Made by a program: the position numbers and the translations under genes. Of a DNA stretch of 64,000 nt, positions 14,697 through 26,231 are shown piece by piece (position 1 is the first letter of the stretch; each line of letters starts with the position of its first letter). Origin of the DNA: Plectrocnemia conspersa (Eukaryota; Arthropoda; Insecta; Trichoptera; Polycentropodidae). Below the pieces are notes generated by a model. It saw only the letters and a program-made list of their open reading frames with translations, searched no databases and was not told the origin of the DNA. The stretch lies in NCBI GenBank assembly GCA_009617715.1, contig VTFK01000191.1, positions 806,001 through 870,000 of the forward strand, in the 5' to 3' direction.

Positions 14697-14947
14697 GGCC
14701 ATTTTCACACTTGTTTGCCGGATAGATTCTAGATCGGCACCGTAAAAATATTGGCCGGCGACGCCGCCGGTTTGTGCCGGATGGATTGTTGTATGAGGGG
14801 GTGGTGTTGTATGAGCTAGTACTGACCATTTCAGACGTGCCGGACGAATCCATCCGGCGCCACCCGACGCTGCCCATACAACACCACCCCACTACATGAT
14901 GCCGGTCCGGTGCCGGGCAAATCCATCCGGCACGTATGAAACCGGCC
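14697..14947. mobile_element. Non-autonomous PIF/Harbinger-type MITE with TAA target duplication
   Basis: This 251-bp element is strikingly GC-rich amid AT-rich DNA. Its ends are inverted: the left begins GGCCATTTTCACAC and the right, on the other strand, begins GGCCGGTTTCATAC; both continue into TGCCGGAT. Each end is flanked by TAA (14694-14696 and 14948-14950), the 3-bp duplication expected of PIF/Harbinger transposition. The interior is also palindromic: GGGGTGGTGTTGTATG near 14797-14812 pairs perfectly with CATACAACACCACCCC near 14874-14889, so much of the element can fold on itself. There is no transposase. A different superfamily making 3-bp duplications is the alternative. Confidence 0.75.
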
Positions 14948-14950
14948 TAA

Positions 14951-16208
14951 GCGTGACACGTAGTTAAAAGCAATATTTCGCTGAGACTTTTGATTAGTAT
15001 ATTTCTTGGCACACTTATTAAACTGGTTAATTAGTAAACTTATAAATTAATTTAAAATATATAGTTTGTAATTTTTAGCACGCAAAGTTTATTTTTACAG
15101 TAAATAGTTATCATTGCGAGAAAATATATTAGCAATGAAATGTTAAAAATACATACAAAGCCTATTTTAATGAATTCCGAAGATTTTATTTGTCTCATTT
15201 TAACATTTCACCAGCACTCAACGCTTTTAAATTGATAGCAGCTTTTATACCAATCAAAATAATAGGTTTTGCGGCTTGGAAAATCTCAGAAAGCTACCGC
15301 TTCTCTTCGTTTCACTTTGATATGGGATTATTGAAATTTTGACTAAGTGCTAGGAAAATAGCATAAAACGAGCTTTAAATTTTCATGTAACGTTCATAAT
15401 ACCATAAAACGGTGTTTCAACACTATTAATTTGAGCTAAATTCTATTGAGAAACGATTATAGTTAGCTACTTAAGTGAGTCTCACGGGTAGATACCCGAT
15501 TAATGCTCCAGCAAAATATTAATATTCAAATTTACCCCTCGAGAATTGCACTAGAATCCATAGTTTATAAAACAAGCTCACATTCACTTAGCCATTGTTA
15601 ACTAATTCAAATATAAACTAATAAATCTAAAGATAAAGTTTAATATTGAGTTAATATAGATTAAGGAACCCAAATTGCTCATTCATTGCATTTCGGATTC
15701 AATTACTGTGTACAGTCAGAGTCGATCCATTTTCAAACGTAAACGAACTCTATGCATAGCGATTTACCTTTATTTCAATTTAAGCAGCCGAGTAAACTGG
15801 TCACGTAGTAAAAATGAGCTAGGACGACTCATCAAAAGGGCAATAAAACCAGTTTCGAATCAGATAAATTCTCATCGGGGGGTGAAAATGTAGACATTTC
15901 GGCAGTCGTAAAACTAATGGAAATTTTAATTGTCTCCTGCGTTAATATAAATATTTTAACGTCGTAATTCACGTGCAAAGCAACACGTGAAGCAATTAAC
16001 GCACGACTCGTTGGGTATAATGAAATTTGTATAAATATTTTCCCTAGTTTAATAAGTTTAGGGATATAATAATAAAGGTGGTTAGTTGATGTAATTAAAG
16101 GGTAGTTTTTTCCGATTAAACGTCACTTCAATTTACTCTTGGAATCCTAATTGATTTATTGGAAATCTTATTTACTTACGTGGATGGGATAAAAATTTAA
16201 TTACACGG

Positions 16209-16212
<4 letters not shown>
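14951..16212. other. Non-coding stretch; no gene seen
   Basis: No exon is supported. From about 15480 to 16190 the sequence is balanced and free of long homopolymers, with E-box-like CACGTG words around 15970-15990 (one in AATTCACGTGCA, one in CAACACGTGAAG) and several TAATT words. This resembles conserved regulatory DNA, but that is inference only. Confidence 0.4.

Positions 16213-16283
<71 letters not shown>
16213..16283. repeat. (TA)n microsatellite
   Basis: An almost pure TA run of about 70 bp. It is the outermost of three arrays in the Penelope-tail cluster at 16.2-16.8 kb. Confidence 0.95.
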
Positions 16284-16284
<1 letters not shown>

Positions 16285-16317
16285 GTTGTTTTTTTTTGAA
16301 TATATATTTCGCCGGAG

Positions 16318-16347
16318 ATATATATATATATATATTTTTTATATATA

Positions 16348-16391
<44 letters not shown>
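16318..16391. repeat. Imperfect (TA)n array on the 3' side of a minus-strand Penelope-like tail
   Basis: TA repeats interrupted by short T runs. They abut the terminal end of the minus-strand retroelement tail that begins at about 16391. Confidence 0.9.
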
Positions 16392-16394
<3 letters not shown>

Positions 16395-16525
16395 TAAATA
16401 TTTTTTTAAATCTCGGGATTCATCGCGATTTATGCTTTAATTCTAATTCGGCCGTGATTTTCCGGCCATGATCACGAATTGTTTGCGACTGCCGCTCTTG
16501 TTCTTGACCTAGTCATATATTTTAT
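16391..16525 (-). mobile_element. Penelope-like element, 3' tail fragment (minus strand)
   Basis: Read on the minus strand, this matches the 3' end of the Penelope-like element at 45.77-45.90 kb. Shared landmarks in order: ATATATGAC, AGGTCAAG(A/G)AC(A/G)AGAGCG, AATTCGTGA, ATG, (T/G)GCCGAA, GCGATG(A/G)ATCC. Directly beyond its 3' end lies a (TA)n array, as at 45.9 kb. The coding part has been lost; only the last few codons' worth and the tail remain. It faces a plus-strand partner at about 16.6 kb, giving a head-to-head arrangement. Confidence 0.7.
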
Positions 16526-16548
16526 TAATTAATTGTCTTGGATGAGCG

Positions 16549-16685
16549 TTGTGGTTTTTTTTGAATAAGTCCCTCTATATTTCGCCTTTGTTCAAAGCAA
16601 TTTTCCTAGCATCTTCAGGAGTTTTCGAACAATATTTTATTTCAAAACTCGATGAATCCCGAGATTTAAAAAAAAATCTAAAAAT

Positions 16686-16761
<76 letters not shown>
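16549..16761 (+). mobile_element. Plus-strand partner tail fragment plus (TA)n array
   Basis: The words CGATGAATCCCGAGATTTAA (about 16650-16669) are the exact inverse of sequence near 16404-16423, making a 25-30 bp inverted repeat with the minus-strand tail. As there, the unit runs straight into TA repeats (16688-16761). The first part, with GTTGTGGTTTTTTTTGAAT and ATTTCGCC, resembles a shortened version at 16284-16313. I infer a second truncated copy in the opposite orientation, though only its terminal part can be aligned with confidence. Confidence 0.5.
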
Positions 16762-16765
<4 letters not shown>

Positions 16766-19700
16766 TATTTATACAGGACATGACAATAAGTCGTGAACTA
16801 TTTACATTTTTTATAAACATACGTATTTATTATTTAGTCATGAAGTACAACATCTTTAGAATATAAAAGAGATTGGGAAAGTACATATTTATTTCAGTAT
16901 CGGCTTATGATACCTTTTCTCTTTGTTTATGTTTCCACATATTCACCATAGACCTTAAGCATTCAGTAAAGGTAAAATAAGTTTCAAATATGCTAATCTT
17001 TTGATAACCATTTTATACCTTTTTACACTATGTAATAAATTCTAATATACGAGTCATACGAGATTGAAGTACATAGTTTCATACGTTTTTATTCGTGGAA
17101 GATTAAAGTAATTATTGTTAGTTAGAAGCAATATCTAGGTGTTATTTAAGGTATTTGAAATATGGCGGCGCCTCTCAATGAGTGTATCATTATTAATTTG
17201 CGATGTTTTTGTTAATTTAGCAGCAGAGTAGATCCACGTAAAAATAATACCCTGGAATGGCGATATTTGCCTGTTAAGTCAAATTTTATTAATTTGCAAA
17301 TAATCTAAATATATTAAAATTAAACTGAAGATTGTCACAAAAGAAAATGTGCAGCTTTATTATAATCAAAGAGTCGCTAAAATATGTTATTACAATCGTT
17401 TTTTTATTCTATTAATCATTGAATTTTTAGGAACCCATATTAATTTTATTTCTATTGAGATTAGTAACTGTTTATCTTACCACAAATAATATAATAATAT
17501 ATATAAATATACAATAACGTTTTGTATTAGACGATTAGATTGGAAATATATTTTTATGTCAACGCCGCCGGATTAGCCAGCCCTGACTTTGGCTGTTACT
17601 TATAGGAACTACTTTATTTAAAAAGCAAGCCAAACATAACTCAGAATTCAGGCTAAAGTAAGAAGTTCAGATTTAAAACTTAGTTATTAGTCATAGAAAA
17701 AGACATCATGATAATGCATTTTGTTTTACGATGGACTTCAAAAGTTAATTAATAAAGTATATTATTTTTTATTAAAAAATTATATAAACTTTTACACCAT
17801 TCAGTATAAATTAGTCTACGCTGTATAACGCATATTATATAATAAAATATTGATAAAATCAACAAATGAGGAAAAATATAAAGCACTCTCGTAAGTTAGC
17901 TTATAAATTTCTCTTGACTTGTGTTTTATGTTTTTGCTAAGTATTTTTTTATCCTTTTACATTGAGAAGCACTTGTGGTTCAATATTTTTAATATACAAA
18001 CAAATATGTATTAAATTTTATTTGCACAGCTTATTAAACTATTTTATTAAAAATAATTTTTAATCTCTCTTTGTTTGAAGCTGTTTTTTTTAAATAAAAT
18101 ATATAGACGAACAAGCAAATTAAAAACAATAACATTTTTTAATAATTAAATACTTCATTTTTATTTTCAATGAATCGATTTAATATAAGTAAATAGAATA
18201 ACATATTTTAAATTATTTGTATTTTGAACTGAAATTCATGCATATAATCAAGCAAAAGAAGGTAAATATGATATTCTGTTAAACCCGTGTATCTCTAACG
18301 ATATTTGAATTTTATGAAGTTAATATGCAAAAGTTATTTTCACGTGCTGAAACGATTTTCTCGTGCCGCTACTGTTAACAGTACGCAAAGATAAAAGTAA
18401 ATGTAGCTTAAAATGTAAGAGGAGATTGGGTATCGTTTGAACCATTCCCTTTTATATACCTATATATTATTTAAATATACGCTTTGATTTTTTATGTGCA
18501 AACATCTCTTTTATATTACAAAGGATTCTTTAAGAAACACATCTAAATTAATCTAAAACGTTATCATGATAAAATATAAAAAAAACTTAAGCGCACATTT
18601 ATTTAATAATTTAATAATAGAAAATTATTTTAAAATGTTTTAATTTTTTAACAAAGTTACATTTAACAAAACAAAATGTTGTTCTAACAATTGGCTAAAC
18701 ATAGTGTTTAGAAATATCATTATCAATAAAATAATATTAAAAAATTAACTTTATTCTTTTAAGCTGTCTTTTGTACTTATTTTTGTAAGTAAAAATATTT
18801 GCAAAAATGATCTTCGTTTATGTGTCAGATGTGAAAGCTTAAATACTTTGCCGCTGTGGTTTATCCTCCTTCAGAATAAACAGCCAAAGGGCGGAATCAG
18901 AGGAAAATTCCAAAATACGACACGCCAGCGTTAACCAACCGTTGAAATTAAATTATGAATGCTCATAGCTGTGATATATGTATATAACTTATTTTTAATC
19001 ATTTTCAACAAGCTATCTATACATTTTAACTACTTATACTGCTGGTTCATGAATATATAGCAATATTGATTTTAAACGTATTATAATATACTAATACAAT
19101 ATCCAAATAATCTATTTTGTATTAAAGAGGATATTTAAAAAATATAGATTTAAGCCTAAAAAACATTTATTTTGCGATTGCTTTATTTACTTATTTAAAT
19201 ATATGCAAATACCTGCATAAAAAAATACAATCTAACAAAATACACTACATAGTATAATAATATTTATAGTAACAATGATAATGTATTATATTATAAATAA
19301 TAATGCCTAGACATATGGTTAAGCACTTTGATAGTTATGAGCTTATTGATGAATTGTCCAATATTAATGATCTTGCATGCGATATTACAAACAATACTTG
19401 GAAATACAAACGTAGGTAATTAGGTGACATACATAAAAGTTGTTCTAAAATATACATATTGTGTATATGCCCTACAAGCAGCTTCAATAAGTGTTTTTCC
19501 AAGTACACTTATCGATGCAACTCTTGTTGGAATTTAGAGGGAAATAACAATATAATAGATAATAGTCACATTTTAACATTAGGTTATATAGCAATTAGAC
19601 TATAGAAGCTTATTTAATATTACTGAAAATTAGGTGATTATTCGAGGCATAGTACAGTGCCTTCGAGTATCTCAATTATTAGCCGTATCCCAAGACGAAC

Positions 19701-21286
19701 TCCCACATCTTATATATATTTCATATTATCCGATTGAAACTTCAGTCCGCTTTTAATAGGGTCACTTCTGTGTGGTGAAGCACATATTTCATGTTCTTGC
19801 GCCAAAATAAATCATGGAATGACATTTTTTGTTGCTAAATGGTAATCAACATTAAATTCAAGTTTTCTACACTCCTTAATGCTCATTGGCCAAAAATTTT
19901 AATTATGCATAATTTTATTAATATCAATAAATAACAGTAGAAGGTCTGAGATAAGAACTTTAAAAAATTCCTGATATATCAAACGATGTAGCCCATATTA
20001 AACATATTAAAGACGATTCGAAGAGTATAATAAAAAAAAAATATATTATGTGAAAACCCTAACCTAACAATTATTTTAGAGCTAAAGCATAATAACTTTC
20101 AATAAAAGCTTTTTTTAAAATCAGTATAGATGGCATCTGGCTGAGTCAATATGTCGAGATTTTTTGCCACACAATTGGAAAAATACAAAGCTACTGATCT
20201 CGATACAAGAAACCATGTGTTCATCAATCAAATATTCTTCGATATGATCTGAACCATACTTATAAATTATAATTTTAAATATAATTTACACTAATCTATG
20301 GGCATCTATCAAAGTTGTTTTTTTTTACATTTTTATGTATTGGAGTCATACATCAGGAGAAATATTTGTTTTCAATGAAAAGTTAAAAAAATGACAGCGG
20401 ATGTGCAATCAAGTATTTTTTTAGTTCGCAAACTAGATAATTTATAATACCTTTATAACAACCCTTAATTTTTAAATGCAGAACGGCTTTCTTGATTAAA
20501 ATTTCATATAAGACTTGGTTCTTGCTCTCTTTTTAAGCACAAAACGCCCGAAACTTTATAACTTTTTTTTTGTAGCTTATTACGATTAAAATATATTATT
20601 CAGTACAAAATACGTTGAAATACAAGATGCTGATTTATAATCATTTTCAAGTTAAATTACTTATTAAAGTTTAAATGAACTAATATATAACTTATTTACT
20701 TATAAATTTGAGGCCATTCAAATTTTAAATGGGTTTTATTGTAACCGATTCTTAGGATTAGTGGTTAATAAGTTGTGCCAAAATATATATCCTCACGGTA
20801 ATGACAAGTTCAAGTTATTTCACCGTTAATATAAAGCATTATATTATACTTTGTTTTAAAAATATAATATTACTGACGTTAATTACCGAATAGCGCAGTA
20901 CGTAACTAGTAACTCTGAGCATGCGGGTTTTCTAATTTTTTTTTATAAAAATTGCGCTATTGTAAAAAACTGGTCTAAGCTACAATAACATATATTGATT
21001 ATAAACTATATTACATAATAAATTATAATTAATAATATATATATGTCACCGATTCCCAGATTTTCAGTCTGGTGGTTAATATTTATTTTTAGCGGTACAT
21101 TATGTTTAATCAACTTACCCAGTTGGTACGGAATTACCTTGTTTTAACGCATTAATATTACGCCTGTCAGGCTACAACAGAAGAATAAAAAATGAGATCT
21201 TGAAATAAAGCGAAGCCAAAGATCTCTAATGTATCCATAATTCCATGATATAATTAAAGACGTGGAAATATGAAATACTGTTTGAG
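16762..21286. other. Non-coding AT-rich stretch; no gene seen
   Basis: No exon, RNA gene or mobile element could be recognised. A small GC-richer patch sits at about 18840-18960. One frame there reads YFAAVVYPP, superficially like the helix-3 end of a receptor, but it stops at once and was rejected. Confidence 0.5.
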
Positions 21287-21625
21287 GAATCAAAGGAGTC
21301 GCAAAAGGACGATCCTCTTCTGAGTTAGAAGTATCAAGGGATCACTTTGCTAAACGTAACATATAAAGTATTACCATACGTGCTCTACGAAAGATTTCTC
21401 TCGCACATATACACCATTGTACGAGATTATTAACGTGGATTTGTGAGGGTGCGCTCCACAATGGATCAAATATATGCCCTGTGACAGAAACTTGAAAAGA
21501 CGTATGAGTTCAACGCGGACACGTGTCATATATTTTTTTGGTTCAAGACGGTTTACTTGTACCAAGGAAAATTAAATGAAGCAACGGAAAAATTAGCATC
21601 TCCATTTAAATTCGGAACCTTGTAA
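21287..21625 (+). pseudogene. Decayed LINE (non-LTR retrotransposon) reverse transcriptase fragment
   Basis: A single + frame keeps the central reverse-transcriptase blocks of an insect LINE. In order: QKDDPLLS-stop-KYQGITLLNV (the usual KKGD...NYRGISLLN block), YKVL..VLYERF, RGFVRVRSTMDQIYAL (the GFR.GRSTMDQI block), then LEKTYEFNADTCHIFFWFKTVY (the DFKAAYD region) and KLNEATEKL. Three in-frame stops interrupt it, at about 21326, 21431 and 21473, and the catalytic Asp of the F-x-D-x-x-x-A block is replaced by Trp. It is therefore inactive. The intact enzyme would copy element RNA into genomic DNA. The style matches the relic at 53.5 kb, probably the same clade. No element ends are visible. 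Confidence 0.85.
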
Positions 21626-24600
21626 AATATACAAAAAAAAGTATAATACTAGGATGATTTTAATGCATTGAAAGAACTGAGAGAAGGCGATGCTTTTAAA
21701 TGCCTGTTTATAAATATTGCCCTTGAAAATTAATTAAAGCCACAATTTCTTTGTTTTGATTAAAAATTTCTTTGAAGGCGAATATGTATCTTTTCGTATG
21801 TTACAAATATTTATTTTATCAAACATCATCACATTCAAGAATTTTTCGTATAAATGACATATTTTATTTTGTTGATCAAAGAGTATTATTCAACGCAGCT
21901 GTAAAATGGTTTACTAAAATTAAAGTAATATTGAAAAAAAATACTTCAAATAAAATATTAAAAAAACATGTCTATTTTACCTACACCGCGTATTTTTTTG
22001 GCACTAAATATTGCATGTAAATGGATTTTTTAATAAATATATATTTGATTAAAATTGTTATGAAATAAATTGTATGAAATACAATATTTTTCTTATAATA
22101 AATTTCTTTAAAGATTTTTATATAATATATGTATATTTGCAATAAAAATAGTAAATTTCATATTTAATAAATATATTTTTTTTAAGCAAAATTTAATATT
22201 AAATTATATTTTATACATTAATGTATTTATTGACGTGCATGAACATACATACTATATATTAAATTGATTAATCGTTATTGTGAAAAATTGACGACATGAA
22301 TATATTATATGAAGGGAAAACTCGCTATATATTGTATATATATATATAATGAACGGTTTGACACAAAAATAGATATTAAAGATTAGTACGAATATAAAAA
22401 AATCTATAGAAAAGTTTTATATTATATTTATGACTATAAAATATCATAAAAAAACGTGAAAATATAAAAACAACAGCAAAGAAAAGTTGTTTATTTGTTT
22501 GATTAAGATAATAATTTTATAAAGCAGGTCAATAATTTAATAAAACTTGTCAAATATTATACATATTTGACGATCGCTATAGACAAATATATATAGAATA
22601 TAAAGAGAAAACGATTTTTTTACAAACACATTAAAAAATAATATTTTATGTAAATATTTTGTTAATGGAAAGTAACGTTTTACATTTAATTCTTAAATAC
22701 ATATTTTAATACACTGTATGATTTACAAAGGTTAACATACTTTATTATAATAATTTAAGTCTCTTAGACTTATATTTATATGTTACCTTCTTAACTACAT
22801 AAAATGTTTTATAATAATTTCGTAATATAAAATTTTAATTAATCGTAACACACAAACATTTCACAAAAATTTTACCAAGGTATTTTTGGAAAATGTTCTA
22901 AATTACATATTTCAATTTTCTCTGAATTATTTCAATTTTCTACAATATGATGCTTTTATAAAAAGCCTTAAAGATAAAATAAACGTATATATATATAAAT
23001 TCTAATAAATACATATATATTTTGTAATGCAATTGTCAAGCAACATAATAAAATAAAGCAGGAGCTATAAATAATAATTTTTATTACACAATTTAATTTT
23101 CATTGTACACATATTATATGTTTATATAATATTTGACTAGAATTTATTCGCTTTTTTTTACATATTTCTAGATAAATGTTCAGTATAAAATATTTCTTTA
23201 AATTGAAGCTGTATTACTATATAAGTAGTCTAAAAAATCTAATAGTTGTAAAACACATTTTTCAGATTTTGCATTAAATTCATACAAAGTGATATATATT
23301 AATTGTAAGCTGTAATTACAGTTTATATTCAATAATATATACTTCGTTTTAAGCCTAATCTTTCATTATTATTTTCTTTTAAGTAATAATTGTGTTTATA
23401 TCGGCTGTAACGTATTGGGTCTGGCAAATTACAACGAAAGAATAAAAATAAATTCGGAATGTATTAAATTTTTTTAATAATTAAAAAAAATAATCAAACT
23501 TCAGCGACTAGCAACTCACCACGTTTTCATCATTATGTAAGATGCGACAATAAAATAACCGTCAAGTTAAAGTATTAGCATTTGAGCTAACCACCAAAAA
23601 AATGAAATGCTTAAATTAATATTGTACGCTTTTAAAACATATGTTCATTGTTGCCCTAACATGTGTTCAAATTACAAAGTAACGTGTCTTTTTTGAGTAA
23701 ACCGACTTAAATAGGCAGTGAAACCCACACATATCACCATTGCAAAATATAAGCAAATGTTTGTGCTTCATATATATTTAAAAGTTAAAATTATATTTTA
23801 AAATATAAACATGGTTTCACTACCGTCAAAATCACCCATGTTTTATCAAGGGAGCTTGGAAAAAAGCAGACGAGAGATTAATTGTTCTCCATATATTTAT
23901 CTGACAATATATAAGCCGCAACGAACTAATGACCTAATTTTATCATAACTTCTAACTTCTAAATAATTAAAATTTAAGCCCTGACCTGATAAATTTTAAG
24001 TGGAATATGAAATAAATATATGTACTATAACTTGACCTGTTACGCAAACAGTTTATTAAAAAAAAATATATTATTTTTATTTTTCGCTTTAAGAAATAAA
24101 CTTTTAATGAATAATATATTTAATATAAATTATATATTTCACGTGTTGTTAAAAGTTTATACTCTCAAATTTATTTTTAAAAACATTATTTAACATCGGA
24201 TTTTTACTCAATAAATTATTCACGTATAACCAACTCGTTGAGACTCTTTACCGCACTTAACGCACCAAAGCCCAGAACTGACCCCAAGGGTTTTGGCAAA
24301 GGTTTCGATTATCCGATTTTTTTGCAGATGAATTCGTAGCTGTGTATATACTGACTAAAATCGGTAGAACTAAATACACAGAGATGGCGTGCGTTTATTT
24401 TAAATGGCATATCATAAATTATTAAGCTTATCATATTACTCATACTTATGAAGTAAATTCGCTTATAACCGTATAGATGTAAAAATAGGTATTTATTTAT
24501 AATTTTTTTTTTTTTTTAGGATATTATTATTATTTAATTTGATTGAAAATTTCAATCGCAATTATAAGAATTTAAGATGTAAATGTAATTCTTGATTGGA

Positions 24601-25020
24601 TTTCTCAGAACATTTTATCACTCATTTAGGGGATAAGTCAATATTGTTTTTGAGTCAATTTACCGTCAAATTTTGTGGTGAAAATAATTTATAAAAATTA
24701 AAATAGCAAATTGTTTACGATTTAAATTGAATAAAAAATCGTTTATTAGGTTATAAATATGACAAATGTTTAAGTTTTTCGGTATAATGAATCATTAGTT
24801 CAAAGACTTTATATAAAAATGTAAAAATGGATGTAATAAATAAAATTAGGATACGGGTAAAACTAACTATAGGTAATACTACGAGTATATATATAGGTGC
24901 GCCTTTATGCAAGTAATTCACATAGATGATTAGAACGACCGAACCACAGATAGTTTAATTTGAAACTCAAACTAATAAAATCAAGTATAAGCAATATTAT
25001 TAAAAATTAATCAAATATTA
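21626..25020. other. Non-coding AT-rich stretch; no gene seen
   Basis: Extremely AT-rich, with no recognised exon. The frame at 21772-22020 is AT-driven and lacks family resemblance. A slightly more balanced block at about 24230-24400 includes TTTTTTTGCAG/ATGAATTCGTAG, an acceptor-like site whose ATG meets a stop after two codons; it was not taken as an exon. Confidence 0.5.
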
Positions 25021-25254
25021 GTGACGCTAAATAATTTTGTGTCACATACAACATACAATATAGGTGAACACGGCTTCTGTATTCAACGAGCGGCTATAAT
25101 GTATGAACACGGAAGCTGTGTTCGATGCACTCAACATGTTAATGAGCTACTTCAGTGCATAGAGAATATCTTACATGTATTTAACGACAACAAAAATAGG
25201 AGCAAAAATGAAGATAAATTAAATAATATATGTTGGGAGAATCGAATGACTTGA
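25021..25254 (+). other. Coding-like block of unknown origin
   Basis: An open frame of 77 codons ends at 25254 and has less AT-biased, mixed amino acids (GEHGFCIQRA, EHGSCVRCTQHVNELLQC). It has no ATG at its opening, so it would be an exon or a relic. Two copies of a GAACACGG..CTGT.TTC word at about 25066-25084 and 25107-25125 can also pair as an imperfect inverted repeat. I do not recognise the peptide. It lies about 0.7 kb upstream of the receptor exon and could be a mobile-element relic within the intron. Confidence 0.25.
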
Positions 25255-25455
25255 CGCTCACCTAACTGTACTTTGCTTGATCAAAAAACTCATGCCACTG
25301 AAACAATAAGACATGATAGAAAATGAAACCCAATAGACGTGGGATCAACAAAAAATAAAAATCAGGGAATCTATCAGTCAATACCCGGATCTCGAGGTTT
25401 GCGTAACCAAATTGAAAGATAGCAGAGATATACTTTTGTATTTTATCAGGATTTT

Positions 25456-25662
25456 ATGGAAATTGAAAATATCGACAAACCGTCATATAAAATAATAATA
25501 AAACCAAAGATGCTACATGAATATAGTGAGTACATTAATAAAATCGATTATCACAACTTTCACTTGTACAATAAATCTTATACGTACTATTTATTTAAAA
25601 TAAAAAAATGGATGATTTTAGACAGGCCATCGTTAATACATTTTTTGGTCCTCCTCAAATAA
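25456..25662 (+). pseudogene. Possible Gag-like relic of a Jockey-type LINE
   Basis: A 68-codon frame contains YKIIIKPKMLHEYSEYINKI and then NFHLYNKSYTYYLFKIK. This resembles the 'T-x-K-I ... Y-x-x-x-I ... F-H-T-Y ... R-V-V-I-K' stretch just before the helical domain in Gag proteins of Jockey-like elements and related retroposons. The similarity is only in pattern, the zinc knuckles are absent, and the frame soon stops. A chance AT-rich frame is a real alternative. Confidence 0.25.
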
Positions 25663-25967
25663 TATTGAAAGGCATATTTGTGTAAAAATCATGGTAACCT
25701 AAAAATAAGAATACATATACGAATATTTATGTGACGTTCGACACACACGCAAACACTATTGCTTGTCTTGAAAAATCTGGTTTTCCCACTGGATCTATGT
25801 TTTAGATTGTACCATAAGTATATATTATACATTTCATATCATTTTCTACAAATTATTCAGTAAATTTATATCATTATTCACGACCCCTTTAATGCGTTTT
25901 GTTTTTCGATGATCCAGGATTATTTTATTGAAAGGGTAAGAACTTAACTTTCTTTATTTTTTTCCAG

Positions 25968-26231
25968 GTCGTCTTAGTTCTGAAAAGCCTCGGCATGTAT
26001 GAGATAACTGACGTGACGTTGGCCGTCCAGATATGCTCTCACGTCCTCGCCTATACCAGCAGCTGCGTGAACCCTCTTCTGTATGCGTTCCTCAGCGAGC
26101 ACTTCCGAAAGGCGTTCCACAGGGCAGCATGCTGCGGCCCACCACCGACATCGTTCAACAACAGAGCCGCAACCTCGAAGGTGAGTAGGACCCATGGAAA
26201 CGCCAATGGGTCCTGCACGGATATTGTGTAA
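25968..26231 (+). CDS. Terminal exon of an allatostatin-A (galanin-like) receptor gene
   Basis: The exon encodes the last 87 residues of a class A G-protein-coupled receptor. Seen: a pyrimidine-rich tract ends in AG at 25966-25967, and the open frame runs to TAA at 26229-26231. Residues 17-41 form a hydrophobic seventh helix carrying the motif NPLLY (35-39). It is followed by FLSEHFRKAF, the usual amphipathic helix 8, and a Cys-Cys pair (55-56) suited to palmitoylation. The run HVLAYTSSCVNPLLYAFLSE matches insect allatostatin-A receptors better than other peptide receptors. Known of the family: plasma-membrane receptors for FGL-amide allatostatins, coupling to G proteins in feeding and juvenile-hormone control. 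The exon probably begins in phase 0 after helix 6; helices 1-6 are not in this window. A strong donor-like AAG/GTGAGT occurs inside it (26181), but the read-through tail, ending in a short hydrophobic C-terminus, fits the family. Galanin- or kisspeptin-like relatives are the main alternative. The family call is fairly sure; the subtype is less so. Confidence 0.85.
   Translation, partial: VVLVLKSLGMYEITDVTLAVQICSHVLAYTSSCVNPLLYAFLSEHFRKAFHRAACCGPPPTSFNNRAATSKVSRTHGNANGSCTDIV

Noticed and set aside
16577..16610. Hammerhead-like CTGAAGA...CGAAA arrangement on the minus strand, as in Penelope-like terminal ribozymes
   Set aside because: The intervening bases do not form a convincing stem II, and the stem III cleavage triplet could not be placed.
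16286..16866. Open frames containing long Tyr-Ile runs on both strands
   Set aside because: They are translations of the TA microsatellites and reflect only the repeat.
18838..18885. Peptide YFAAVVYPP resembling the end of helix 3 of a receptor
   Set aside because: The D/E-R motif is absent, a stop follows within a few codons and there is no helix-like sequence around it; chance similarity.
24325..24345. TTTTTTTGCAG acceptor-like site followed by ATG
   Set aside because: The ATG frame stops after ATG AAT TCG, and no alternative frame looks coding.
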